From Bagarius yarrelli (Eukaryota; Chordata; Actinopteri; Siluriformes; Sisoridae), in the NCBI GenBank assembly GCA_005784505.1, contig VCAZ01000001.1, positions 5,890,097 through 5,954,096 on the forward strand: DNA of 64,000 bases, read 5' to 3'. A program made the position numbers and the translations under genes. This document shows, piece after piece, positions 36,331 through 48,010 of this stretch (position 1 is the stretch's first letter; each line of letters begins with the position of its first letter). The notes below the pieces were generated by a model. That model saw only the letters and a program-made list of their open reading frames with translations. It made no database searches and was not told where the DNA came from.

Positions 36331-36769
36331 TTTTGAAAAGAAGAGAAGATGCTACACTATAGTAATCAGTAGAAATAATGAGTTGTGCTGGTAAGGAAAA
36401 GCTGGTACACAATACTGAATACGGTATAGTTACATTTTCCATCCACTTTATAAGAAATACTTCATCACTTACTTCTGCTTATTGTTGCAGCTGTCCAATC
36501 AGTCAATGTAGCAACAGCACAACCGAAGAAAAAAAAACATGCAACTATTTGAGCTACGGGTAATGATCACATCGAATAACAGAATAAAAATAATCTAATC
36601 TCACTGACTTTGACTCATAGCAGGACTGTTGGTGACAGATGGGCTAGTTTGAAACATCCAATGAGCAGCAGTTCTGAGGATAAAAGCACGTTATTGAGAG
36701 AGAGGTTGCAAGAGAATGCCTAGATTGGTTAGCGCTATCCGAAAGGCTATAATCAGTCAAATACACAAT

Positions 36770-36956
36770 CTTTACATTTACAGCATGTAAATCAAGAGCG
36801 ACTTGCATTTATCTCTTTTATACAACTGAGCAATTGGGTATTAAGAGCTTTCCTCAGAGGCCCAGCAGTGGTAAATTGGTGGTGCTGGGAATCAAACCCC
36901 ATCTTCCAATTAGCAGTCTAACACCTTAACCACTGAGCTACCAATTCCCCAAAATC
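36770..36956 (-). mobile_element. tRNA-derived SINE family B, near complete
   Basis: On the plus strand it reads TTTACATTTACAGCATGTAA, then AGAGCGACTTGCATTTATCT, CAGAGGCCCAGCAGTGG and GGTGCTGGGAATCAAACCCC, ending in CCTTAACCACTGAGCTACC. The order is that of family B on the minus strand. Confidence 0.88.
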
Positions 36957-37306
36957 TTTACAATCATGATAAGCATAAAAATATGCCAGAACAGAGAGGA
37001 CGTGAAACTTTGAGGTGGATTTCTTGAAGAATCTGAGGCTACACTAGGCACAGGTTTGCCGAAACCCTCGAAATTTGAACAATGAAAGATCAATCAGCAT
37101 AGATGTCCTGTTAGCTCAAGCTAACGTTGCTATTTAAATCTGACCTGTTGCATCATCATAGTGGTGGCGGCTTTACAAATCCTGCTTACTGGATGTTCAT
37201 ACCAGTTGGTCTCACCAGCAAACCATGGCAATTCCAATTGTTTGAAGATTGTTAGCAGGAATCAGTAGTTTTTATTAAATAGGCTATCAGGGTCATATTT
37301 TAAATT

Positions 37307-37361
<55 letters not shown>

Positions 37362-38456
37362 AGAACACATCCAAGGCAAACTGGTTATGAAAAAAAAAAA
37401 CGCGAGCCATTTTACATTTCGTTTTGCAATTGGAGCAGGATTTATACTATTGACTGCATTACTGGATCTGCCAGTTACTGTTATTTCATCACTCTCTCAT
37501 TGACCGCCCTCAGACCACAGATATAAATTAAAAAAAATAGACAAAAAATAGTACACAAAACCCACATGTACCTATCTATAACATCACAGCCCTACAACAC
37601 CTATTAGTATAGGAAAGGGTGAATATCCTTTTTTTTCTTTCCATGCCAAATGCAAGCTTCTGCAATTATTTAAGACAGACACTTGACAAAAAAAAGGTGT
37701 AACCATAAAAGACCTTGCTAATCGTTTCACTTTGGAGCTGTAATCTATGGCTGCAATTTTGATGTTCTCTGTGCCTCAGCACTCTTATGGCTCAGATAAG
37801 TGATATTCTCAAAAGCACTCAAGTCATCAGCGAAAAGGAAAAAAAAGACGTCTGTGATCAGTGAGAGACCGAGACGAAAAACGAGTAAAAAGCTGCTGCG
37901 TGTACCTCATAAACAACACATTTGGAAATATTGAACATGTGACAAAGACTTACTGTGTATATGTATCGTTAATGCTCGTCACAAACATTTTTTTTGTCTG
38001 TCAGATCATTGACCTAGGTACACATTTGGCATAAGTTCTAAAATTGCCCTTTTCAAATGAAACAGCTGTTTTAAACTAAAGACAAGAGGAAGTTTCAATT
38101 ATGAGGGGTGTAAGAAAACCTTTCTTTCTAACAACTATGCAGACCATAAAACTAGCCAAAATATATCTCAAAACCCTCTAAACTTAGTAGTAAACCAAGA
38201 AAAAATAATCTGAGGCTACAGTGGATACGAGATCATTTAAGATGGAACAGATGATGTTCAAATATTTAACCGTCCACTTTCCATGACCTTTTCAGTGGAT
38301 TTGTTAAAAAAAATTTTTTTTACTGAACTACTGACTATTAACTTCACATCTACTCCACTTGTATATCCACAACTGGTGTGTAAATAGTTCTGAATTGATA
38401 TTAGTAAATGTTCTGTGCCAGCTCTTGTACAGCTAACTCTGTTTTCTCATTGTTTC
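36957..38456. other. Gene-free stretch with TG microsatellite
   Basis: It contains the TG run at 37311-37360 and otherwise AT-rich sequence. 37730-37860 is somewhat complex (CAGATAAGTGATATTC) but not convincing. No exon was seen. Confidence 0.4.
37311..37360. repeat. (TG)n microsatellite
   Basis: Twenty-five uninterrupted TG units. Cys-Val open frames across it are artefacts. Confidence 0.97.
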
Positions 38457-39572
38457 CACTGCCCACCTAAAGAACAAGTCACCACCTGGATTTAACTAGG
38501 CAAATAAGCGAGTAAGAAGCTCCCATTGTATAATTACTGCATGGCTGATCATGTTCCAGTTTCACAAGAAGTTATTTAACCCTAACTGATGCAGTGAGTA
38601 GCTTCTCATTTCTAAAACAACGATCTCAGAAGACACATCTTGTGGTCGTGGAAAAGATCTATATAAGGAGATTGATGAACCTACTAAAATTGGGTTAGGA
38701 ACTTATTAAAATCCTGGAATGATAGTAAGGAACCATCATCTTTGAAGAAGAAATGTGGTAAAAATCTTGAATGATTGTGATTGGCATTAACTTCGATGTT
38801 TGGTGAAATAAAATAGTCAAAAAACAACAGTAAAACACACACACAATGCGAAGAGAAATTAAGGTATTGGGACTAAACTGTTGCGTGTAGCATTAAGAAA
38901 ACCACTTATCAGTGAGACTAATTTGGAAAAAAGGTTTACATTTGCTAGAGAGCATGAAAATTGGAGCAATGAAAGAAGGTCATGTGGTCTAAAGAGTCCA
39001 GATACACTACCCTCTAGAGTGATGGGAGCATCAGGATAAAAAGAGAAGTGCTAGTGCCTAACATGCAAGCCTGTGGGGGCAGTACTATGATCTGGGGTTA
39101 CTGCAGTTAGTCAGGTTCAGCACCGTTATGTGCCCAAAGAATGAGGTCAGCTGACTACCTAAATATATTGAATGACCAGGTTATTCCATCAATATATATT
39201 TTTTTCTTCCCTGATGGCACGGGCAGATTCCCAGATAACAATGCCAGGATTTGTCGGACTCAAACTGTGAACAAGTGATTCATGGAGCATGAGGCATAAT
39301 TTTCACACATGGATTGGCGACCAGAGGCTCCAGACCTTAACCTCATTTAGAAACTTTGGGATGTGCGTAGAAGACTTTATTCAGCAGTCAGACTTTCCCA
39401 TCATCAATACATGATCTTGTTAAAAATTTTATGCATTTCTGGATGGTAATAAATGTTGTGACATTGCAGAAGCTTATCGAAATGATGCCATGGCAAATGC
39501 ATTCAGTTATTAAAGCCAATAGCAGTCCAACGAAATATTCGAGTGTTTGACTTTATTTTTAGACGGGCGGTG
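38457..39572 (+). mobile_element. Tc1-like transposon, degraded
   Basis: The left end reads CACTGCCCACCTAAAGAACA and the right end reads AGACGGGCGGTG. They are inverted repeats, and TA follows on the right. Between them lies a decayed plus-strand transposase. A CATGTGGTCTAAAGAGTCCA segment encodes the site of the second catalytic Asp. GTGGGGGCAGTACTATGATC encodes the CGGSTMIWG-like block. CCTGATGGCACGGGCAG and CCAGATAACAATGCCAGG cover the region before the last Asp. CCAGACCTTAACCTCATT encodes a PDLN motif. Stops and frameshifts run throughout. It belongs to a different Tc1 family from the copy at 29262-30221. Confidence 0.88.
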
Positions 39573-39716
39573 TATTTTATCCTATTGCATTCGTTTTAAT
39601 CCACCAAAAATCTTTGAGACTTTTCAGTTTTATATTTTTATCTAAGGAATTATAAATTAACTGGACAGTGTTACGGTCCAAAATGGGCAATAAATAGAAG
39701 CGAGAACGTTCACTGT

Positions 39717-39826
39717 ACTTACATTCGGCAGACACCCTTATTCAGAGCCACTTACAATTATCCTGCTCAGGGGCCCAGCTTGGTGGTGCAGGGAATAAAA
39801 CCCAGATCCTCCAGTTAGCAAAATTT
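39717..39826 (-). mobile_element. tRNA-derived SINE family B fragment
   Basis: It reads TTACATTCGGCAGACACCCT, then AGAGCCACTTACAATTAT, CAGGGGCCCAGCTTGGTGG and GGGAATAAAACCCAG, the family B order on the minus strand. The head is truncated, and the centre is shortened. Confidence 0.8.
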
Positions 39827-42800
39827 TGAAAAAAATTACAAATCTGCTGTTTATAACATTAAAACTGGAAACACCAAAATTTTGGTAACATGCATTCTAG
39901 TAACATGACTTTCAATAAGGTTTTCAATTTACCTATGAAGAAGCAGGCGGAGTGGTACAGTACCAATTATTTTAAGTCAAAATAATTGACTATTGAGCCT
40001 TATGTAAAATTAGGAATAAAATATTTTCAATGGAAAATATAAAAAACATTTAATTAGAAGTGAAATGGGTTTGGTTTGTTTTGTGTGTGGTTAGTAAAAC
40101 CTCCGTGGAATAATTTCTACACCTATTTGTTGTTATTATGGCTACAGTTCTATGTCCTTGTGGCTTTCGTCCAGATGTCTTCTCTCTACACAACAAATAC
40201 ACCACTATTTGGTGAAATCAATTCTCCACTCTAAAATTGAGGTGGCCTTCAAATAATTGCTTCAAACAAATGAGCTGTTAAAGGTCCATTAGGCCAGCAT
40301 CTTGCTTGGCTAATAGTGTTCAGTGATATGAAAGATTGCTGGAAGGGATCTTGCTACAAAACAGATGGGTCCATCCTCTCACAGCTGTAAATGAGAATTC
40401 CAAATGAATCCTAAGACTTTACCAATACCTGCGCGCCTTCTCCTGATAAAAGACGGGAAGTCCAACCTCTCTGGTTTATGCCACGATTCACAGAATGTAA
40501 ATGTCCTTCGTTCAGTGCGATTGGATGTAACTGCTCACAGGCATACACTGCCACACCCGTAACTAAGCAGGTGCAAGGAGAAATGTTCTGACTTCACAAT
40601 CAAATAAAAATAAAATCATGTTTAGAGCACGAAAAAGCATCAGCAAGCATCTCATTTTTTTTATTTTGCTTCTATAAGCTGTATTTATAAATGTATCTCA
40701 ATAGTTAGCATGTTCACAAAGGCGTCAAACTAGTAAAACATCACTCACACACTTGTCATCTGACTGCCGAATTCCTGTGGGTTCTTTGCTCCTTAATCAG
40801 AATTTCATTTTTCCCTGAACCTCCTTGAGTGTATGAGCTATGGTTAAAAAAATTGCTTCTCTGGGGTCAACCCAGCACAGACCTCCTCAGGTAATGTACC
40901 AAAGCCGAGGTCTAAATATCTTCACCATCTATGCGTAACAGAAACCTTGTGTAAACAATCACAGCTAAAACTATTAAGCAGGCTTTAAGGTAATAAGATC
41001 CAGCCCGACCCTTCATAAAGGATGCAATACTTTGACCAATGTATTGTTTTAACTATTCAATATTATTTGTATAGCCCTTTTAAAAATAGTTATTGTCACA
41101 TAGCAGCTGTACACAAGCAAGCAAAGAAATTATGAAATGCAAATGAATCAGAAATTAAAGGGAATTAAGTATTTGCATTTTTACTTTCTGTGGATTATTG
41201 CTTTATATGTCAGTAAGATGTTCTTCTGGCCAATAAAAGCTAATATAGCAGCATATACATATATAGCAAATACACCTGAACCAACTAATCAAGATCTTGC
41301 TAGGTATACTTAAAACTCAGTTTGGTTTTATTGAATGCAGCATTTATCGCATTATAAATCTATTCTTTTTAATATAATAGAGAAAAAAACATAGACTGAA
41401 CCTGAGGTCACGGCTGATCTGTCTCCGATAACACACACACTTCTTCCTCTGCTTCATCATCCAGCTAAACGTGCGCTAAACTTAAGCAGGAAATGCGTAG
41501 CAGCCTCTCTCGAAGCAGCCTTTTTAAAGTCTCGCAAGACTTGCGAAGAATTCATATAAACTTATAATTTAAAAATTTTATATCTATTACCGTTCGTAAT
41601 AAGGAACACTGCCACATGTAGTAAAGTAAAACGTTTTTTCACTAAAAATGTACTTGAGTAACAGTAAAAGTACACAGCTTTAAACATAATCTAAAAGTAA
41701 ACGTTACCCAAAAATTAAAAAGTAAATGTAATTCGTCATAGTCCCACATCTGTTGATTATTAACCTCGTCATGCCTTATTAATAGTTGTTCAGATTTAAT
41801 TTAGTTTTCTAAAGATAAACCAAAAATAAAAGCACACACTTTACCAATTCCGCTGTTAAGATGCAGACCTGGCAACCTCAAATTTCAGGCTAAATACCAT
41901 TCTTGTCACATGCCTTCTCATCATTTTTTTTCTCTCTCTGCCTCTCTTTCTTTTTCTAATATTTTTTTTTTCAGGTTACATTTATTTGAGCTCCAAAATA
42001 CTTAATTAGGTGTTCCTTAACCTTGGTGTAAAATTCTGAATAAAATGTTTTATTTGAAAATATAAAGCATTTTATTAGTGGTAAAATTGGTTTGGTGCAT
42101 ACTTGCCAGTGTGTTTGTGTGTGCATGTGTGTGTGTGTAGCGGTAGCAGGAGGGTAGAAGGGAGTAATGATTTTTTAGAGTTTCCCAGGGTGTAGTTAGA
42201 GAGGCAACAGAAGGCAGCCCTGGCAGAGTTCTCGGTTTCGATTATGTATACTCTTTTATTCAATCATCGCATCGCTCTGTGCTTGACATTTGGTCAATAG
42301 TGCAATCTTCTAGTGATCAGAATACGCCAGACAGCCTGCCACACAGAATTCTATTAGTTTGGCTTTCAAAGGATTCTCTTGAACAAGATATTTAACTAGA
42401 TGTTCTATAACAAAAACTAGTAGTATGTTTTTCACACTCATTTATTTCACAGGAACATCATCCGAATTGGACATGTAAACCACTTCAAATTTGTACAGGG
42501 GAAAGCATGAGAAGAAAAAAGAAGAAAAATCCAGTCATACATTGTAACATACATCAAAGTTAAAAAAAAATAATATATATAGTCAAGTCAAGCCTTTATT
42601 TATATAGTGTATTATAATATTGTATATTATTTTATTATTATATTATCCCCAAATTAAGAAATGCATGCTCTATAGGCTAAACAGGTCCTAACGCTCATCT
42701 TTATTGCACATTTATTACTAAAAATATTATTAAGCTTCTATATTTTCTCTATTCACATATTTTTATGGCAACCTTGAGCTTTAAAATAAGGTCGGCAGTG

Positions 42801-43205
42801 CACACAAAGCAGGGATAAATCAAGGTAAAAGTGCTTTTTAATGGTGACATATGTCACTTGCATGGAGGTCACATTTCACTCATCATGCATGGTGCCTTTA
42901 TACAGCTACTCTGCAACGTTCTTTAGTCGGCTCTTTGTGTGTGCAACATTTTGTGCCTTTAACTCGCTTAATGGCAGGGCTGTGCGTTAGCTTTTTTGTT
43001 TGGCACACACCACTGGTGCTACATAGGTTAAACATTTTGTAGCACAGGCCAAGCAGTTGTAAGGCAAATATAAAATGTCTGTTATCCTCTATGAAAAACA
43101 AGTAATGGAGTTCATCATTTAATCAGACATTGATGTTCCATCCAGAGCACAAAAAATACAAACCAAATGCGGAAACATTATTCATTTATTTTCTTTATGT
43201 GCAAA
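39827..43205. other. Gene-free stretch
   Basis: No exon is recognisable. 40185-40560 has complex text (CAAATAATTGCTTC, GGCTAATAGTG, CAGCTGTAAATGAG) and may be regulatory. 41035-41140 (TTATTTGTATAGCCCTTTT) resembles a common fish interspersed repeat. 41600-41755 carries AAGTAAAAGTA-like runs like those inside the hAT element at 24242-25519. 42111-42140 is a GT-rich run and 42585-42650 AT-rich simple sequence. Confidence 0.4.
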
Positions 43206-43540
43206 ATGCATCCATCTGTTGTCTATACCAGCTTATTCCTAATCAGAGTCATTGAGGTCTGTTAAATACTATCCCAGCTGTTGTTGGGTGATAGGCAGGG
43301 GTCACCCTGGACAGGTCACCAGTCTATCACAGGGCCACAAACATATAAACAACCCACACACACTCACTCTTATGGGTAATTTAGAATCACCAATCAATCT
43401 AACATACATGTATTTGGACTGTGGGTGAAAACTGGAGTAAATCCACACAGACACAGTAAAAACATGCAAACTCCACACAAAAAGACCTCAAACCTGGGAC
43501 GTTTTTGCTGTGAGGCAACAGTGCTAACCACAAAGCCAGT
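43206..43540 (-). mobile_element. V-SINE-like SINE, near complete but diverged
   Basis: It holds the 3' segment CTAATCAGAGTCATTGAGGT, then CACCCTGGACAGGTCACCAG, GGACTGTGGGTGAAAAC, GCAAACTCCACACAAAAAG and the head GTGAGGCAACAGTGCTAACC. It is more diverged than the copy at 24325-24675. Confidence 0.87.
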
Positions 43541-43764
43541 GTAAAAAAAAACTTTTCTGTAAGATAACAAATTATTATAAAAGCAACGCAACTACAAATT
43601 CAAACAGTTTCAAGCACTTTATCCTTGAAAACAGTGTAATAAAAGTCAAGCATTTCCAGCACCTGTACAATCCTTGGATTTGGTAAAGTTGCCTTTATCA
43701 TATTTTCTTTAGCGTCAGCAAATTATATGCATGTTGCATAGGATTGGGGGGTGGGGGGGGGTTA

Positions 43765-43893
43765 ATTTCCTGCACCACCAAGCTACCACCACTGGGCCCT
43801 TGAGCAAGACCTCCAATTGCTCAGTTGTATAACAGAGAATAATTTAAGTCGCTCTGGATAAGGGCGTCTGCTAAATGTCGTAAATGTAAATGA
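43765..43893 (+). mobile_element. tRNA-derived SINE family B, 5' truncated
   Basis: It begins within the body (CACCACCAAGCTACCACC) and ends with AAGTCGCTCTGGATAAGGGC, then GTCTGCTAAATGTCGTAAATG. A G-rich tract (43746-43760) precedes it in place of the head. Confidence 0.87.
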
Positions 43894-45132
43894 ATTGTGG
43901 GAAATAAAGTTGGACAAAAATGGCTCAAGGCAGCTGGGACAAGAGTTTTAATCACACAAAATAGACTACAACTACCAAGTATCACGGCAGTGCGCCATCA
44001 AATAAAACACCCACAAGCACAATGGAATCACTTCACACTATTAGTTGGACGTGTTATGAACATGTGAAACTGTATTGCAGATGTGATACAATGGTCAATT
44101 ACTACAATTTAATTTCATCGTACAGACCAGTTTTTTCGTAATCACGCGTGACTTATATATATCGCAATGTACAGCTAATAGTCTCAGCCATGAAGCAGGT
44201 CGGACGCTAGGACAACTTTGTGATAATTATTTGGATATTTGGTGTAATTAACCTCAGCCAGTCCCTCACATTTAGCTTTGTATCACTCTGAGACAGTCGA
44301 TGGATCTGTCCGGCTTACCAATGTATGAATATTTAAAGGGGCAATAAGAATAAATTAGAGTTTGGGGTAATGGCTAAAAAAAATCAATAAGAGTAAACGT
44401 TTGGTTAGAAATCAGATTTGTTCCACCAGTTAAACACTTTAATATTAATTTCTACTTTTTAATTTGCTACCGACTTTTTTTTTATTAGAGGAATCTAATC
44501 TCTTCGGGGTGGTATAGGGTGGGGTGTGGGGCGGTTTTGTTGACTTGCTGAGCTCAGGCTTTCTAGTGTGATGAGAAAATCCAAAGTATAGCAGCAGCAC
44601 ATATTTATCCAGCCTACAGGCCAAGTAGTTAAAATGTGGTTATTAAACCAACAGCGACTGTTAAATTTACATCTCTGCAATAGCACCCAATATGTGTTCT
44701 GTTTGATTCAAGCTGTCAGCACTTTTACATAAGAAAGTTAACACTTGTGAGTGGCACAAATGAAACTCAAGCCCAACACCCAGCAGGGCTCGGCAATCCC
44801 ACTTCGAATTAGGAACAGATGTTTATACACCATTGCCACCTTTAACTTCTTCAAAACCCTCACTTGAAAGATTTAACAGGAACATATTAGGATTAAGGCA
44901 CTATTAATAGGCACTCCTGTATGTGCAAAAGTAATGTGCAAAAGCGCATTTCTTGTTCGTTTATTGCCTCTGTGCCACATCTGAAAAAAACCCAACAAAC
45001 AAAAATAAGCAATACAAATTTCGTTTCTAACATTGAGCTACGAGGTGTGAAATGATGTCACTGCATATATCAGATATCTTATAGTCCATTTTTTAGTTCC
45101 TACTACAAGCACTTGTTTCAAAACATTTATAA
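43894..45132. other. Gene-free stretch, nothing recognised
   Basis: AT-rich sequence without repeats I can name and without an exon. 44200-44330 and 44750-44890 are moderately complex. Confidence 0.4.
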
Positions 45133-45342
45133 GTGGTAGTTGTGGCTCAAATGGTTAAGGTTCAAGCCCCAACACCACCAGTCAGCAACTGTTGGATCGT
45201 TGAGTAAAACCCTTAACCCTTCCTGCTCCAGGGGGGCTGTATCATCGCTGACCCTGTGCTCCAACCCCCAACCTTCTAAGATGGGATATGTGAAGAAACA
45301 AATTTCACAGTGCTGTAAAGAATATGAGAAATAAAGACATTT
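45133..45342 (+). mobile_element. SINE family C, plus-strand copy
   Basis: A head with TGGCTCAAATGGTTAAGG and GTTCAAGCCCCAAC leads into AACCCTTAACCCTTCCTGCT, TGACCCTGTGCTCC, TAAGATGGGATATG and a tail of AATTTCACAGTGCTGTAA. This copy fixes the orientation of the minus-strand copies at 32663 and 23765. Confidence 0.82.
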
Positions 45343-45894
45343 ACATAAATTGTGTTCAAATTTTATTTTTTATATTTATAGATTTTAACTGGGGTTTTTT
45401 TTTTATTTATACTTTTTGTTACTTTCGAAACATTTTGTAAGGAAATCTTTATTATAAAGATATTTATTATCTAATAACTTTTTTTCTTGTTTACACTTTC
45501 CACTGCAGGAAGTAAGATTTTAATTAAGATTTGTTTTTTACATAACATGATTTTATTGTCTAACGTGGAAGATTAATAATTATTTACAGCTACCATAATC
45601 TAAACAATAATGCAGTAAAATGAAATGAACTATAAAAAGACAAAAATCACAGAAATTTATGCTAAAAAAATGTAGCATTGGCAAATTGCTGTGCTATACA
45701 TCAAATACAGAACGAAAGATAATAGATAATTACTATTATCTGTATAGCTTCTAATGATCGATTCATATAAAACACTTTTAAAGTTAAATGTATATTTATT
45801 CCTAAGGCAGCTGTTGCATGGTTAAAACCCCCTGGACGAAGTTTGAGAGGAACCCAGACTCATTTAGATTAAGGTGACACTTAAGAGTGTCATT

Positions 45895-46300
45895 CTTCTT
45901 CTTCTTTTCCTTTTGGCTGTTCCCTTTTAGGGGTCGCCACAGCGAATCATCTGTCTCCCTCTAACCCTATTCTCTACATCCTCTTCACTCACACCCACTA
46001 ACTTCATGTCCTCGTTTATCGCATCCATATACCTCCTCTTTGGTCTTCCTCTTTACCTTCTGCCTGGTAGCTTCATTTTTAACATCCTCCTACCAATATA
46101 TTCACTATCCCTCCTCTGTACATGTCCATACCACCTCAGTCTGGCTTCCCTGACTTTTTCCCCAAAACATCTAACATCGTCCCCCTGATGAACTCGTTCC
46201 TAATCTTGTCTAACCTGGTCACTCCCAAAGAAAACCTGATCTTCAGCTCTGCTACTTCCAGCTCTGCCACCTGTCTGTTCCTCAGCGCCACTGTCTCTTA
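45895..46300 (-). mobile_element. 5'-truncated LINE 3' end (RTE-like C-terminus)
   Basis: On the minus strand the sequence encodes a basic tail typical of the region after the reverse transcriptase in RTE-like LINEs: an RxRWYGHV-type block, a GRRxRGRPK-type block, then VSEEDVENRVRGRQMIRCGD near the end (46000-45940). It ends in GAAAAGAAGAAGAAG, a short microsatellite-like tail. The insertion is bounded by a perfect 18-bp duplication, ACACTTAAGAGTGTCATT, at 45877-45894 and 46301-46318. The 5' truncation with a long target duplication shows target-primed insertion. Clade assignment is from memory of the motif. Confidence 0.85.
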
Positions 46301-46472
46301 ACACTTAAGAGTGTCATTATAAATCATTTTTCATTCTGTCTCTGTACACTATATAAAAGCATTAGTGTAATCAGGAGCCTTTTGAGCAACTTATAATTAT
46401 GAGTTTCAGCATTATTTCTAATTGTATTAGAGTTTTAACTATAACACCTTTAGGTTAATGATCACATGTGGG

Positions 46473-46650
46473 GAAGTGGGGGTGTAGTGGTTAAGGCATT
46501 GGACTGCTAATTGGAAGATCAGGCTTCTAGTCACAACACCACCAAGTTTCCACTGCTGGGGCCCCCTAAGCAACGCCAAATTGTTCAAACGAAAAATTAA
46601 AGTCGCTTTAGATGAGGATGTTTTTCAAAAGCCAAAAATATAATGTAAAT
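46473..46650 (+). mobile_element. tRNA-derived SINE family B, diverged
   Basis: The head is GTAGTGGTTAAGGCATTGGA, the body is CCACTGCTGGGGCCCCCTAA and the tail is AAGTCGCTTTAGATGAGGATG. Part of the centre before the tail is altered. Confidence 0.85.
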
Positions 46651-46696
46651 AATCAAGCTTAGGCTTTAACTATAGTTACTGCCCTAGGGTTAGGGT

Positions 46697-46963
46697 AAAA
46701 CACAGTGGTTAAGGCAGGGTGGGCAATCTCGGTCCTGGAAGGTGTTCTGAGCTAAACTCTGCAGGACCGAGATTGCCCACCCCTGGGTTAAGGTGTTGGT
46801 CTGCTAATTGTAAGATCGGGGTTTGATTCCCAGCACCATCAAGTTCTCGCTGTTGGCCCCCTGAGCTAGTCCCTTAACCCCTAGTTGCTCAGTTGTATAA
46901 AAGAGATAAATGTAAGTCGCTCTAGATAAGGGAGTCTGCCAAATACCAGAAATGCAAATGTAA
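46697..46963 (+). mobile_element. tRNA-derived SINE family B, split by a mini-element
   Basis: The head (CACAGTGGTTAAGG, ending 46714) is separated by 71 bases plus a repeated GGTTAAGG from its continuation (TGTTGGTCTGCTAATTG, from 46794). The rest is complete: B box GGTTTGATTCC, body GTTGGCCCCCTGAGC, tail AAGTCGCTCTAGATAAGGG and GTCTGCCAAATACC. Removing the insert and one GGTTAAGG restores a normal head. Confidence 0.9.
46715..46785. mobile_element. 71-bp palindromic hAT-type mini-element (MITE)
   Basis: The element starts CAGGGTGGGCAATCTCGG and ends with the inverted copy CCGAGATTGCCCACCCCTG. The arms of about 23 bases match except for one extra C. The centre is only about 24 bases. It is flanked by an exact 8-bp duplication, GGTTAAGG, at 46707-46714 and 46786-46793. 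A CAGGG terminus with an 8-bp duplication points to hAT transposition. It codes for nothing. Confidence 0.88.
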
Positions 46964-47224
46964 AAGAAGCTTGTGGGCCCAATGGACCCAGACAAAGAGG
47001 AAAACTGCTGAAAATGTCAGTAATTGACCTTACTTTAAGCTAAGAAAACAAAATAAGACTAACAAATAAGCTCTGACCCCTGATAGCCAAACAGCTTTTA
47101 ACCATATGACTATACTAAAGACTACTCACTGAAATCTGATAAAATATCCCAGTGGCCCACTGCTAGTCCAATCAATAAAGAATCCCAAAGTTCAATTTGA
47201 AAGCAATAATAATTCTTCATAAAA

Positions 47225-47400
47225 CACTTAATGTTTCAGGCAGCCGTAGTTCGGATTTGGCGTGTGATGGAATTATCCGAAACCATAATCAGATGCTACA
47301 GCCTGAGTGGTCACTGAGCGCCGATATTCATGTGCCGGGAAGAGGGCTTAATATTGCTAGGAACATTAATGGAAGAGGAAAGGTGAGCAAATATCTGGTG
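47225..47400. promoter_or_regulatory. Candidate conserved noncoding element
   Basis: Complex sequence with GATGGAATTATCCG, CCATAATCAGATGC, CTGAGTGGTCACTGAGC and GGGCTTAATATTGC in an AT-rich setting. Noncoding and unrelated to the repeats here. Confidence 0.35.
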
Positions 47401-47824
47401 AGATAGTACGGCCACTATCAAGCAGTTAAACGATTTCTGAATAAACCGCATGTCGGTAATAGAAGGAGCCCTGAGCAATTGCGAAAGTTCTGCTTTATTG
47501 ACGATTTACATAGAAATTGCCTTATTTTAGATTTGATATGGACCTTTACTTTATACATTATTATCTACCGTCTCCTTTCTATAAGATGATATGGTTCTGA
47601 TTGGAATTGCACACAATCAGCATTGAAGAGCACCTTTACCACACGAAGCATTTCACAAGTTTATTGCCTTATGCTGTCATTAGGTGTTTAATTAAAAACG
47701 CAAAGTGTTTTAATCTGCAAAACCACAAGGCCAATAATGGCGTGATAACCATGAAACATAACAAAAACAAGACCATAAAATCCCTTACTGATAGAAACCT
47801 AATAGTGGATTTAGTTCTCACTTA

Positions 47825-48010
47825 GTGCTAGAATGTTTGTGCGGGAAAGTCCAGAGGAGTAATTATTATTTCAGGAGAACAAATATCACCCCTTGGGCTC
47901 CAATTATTTTCATGCATTGTATCCTGCTGCAACTGACGGGGCCTTTTTTTTTTCTCGAGAAATGTTTTTTTTGCGTTTCATCGTCTTATTATCTTTCACC
48001 TCTTCCTACA
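47825..48010. promoter_or_regulatory. Candidate conserved noncoding element
   Basis: It contains GGAGTAATTATTATTTC, GGGCTCCAATTATTTTCATG and CGTCTTATTATC. TAAT/ATTA cores are dense and no repeat matches. Inference only. Confidence 0.3.

Noticed and set aside
37312..37526. Cys-Val rich frames
   Set aside because: Produced by the TG microsatellite.
46006..46188. Plus-strand leucine/serine-rich frame
   Set aside because: Antisense shadow of the minus-strand LINE fragment.
32283..46963. tRNA genes at TGGTTAAGG...GGTTCGATTCC-type sequences
   Set aside because: They are tRNA-like heads of dispersed SINEs, with diverged A boxes and SINE bodies attached.
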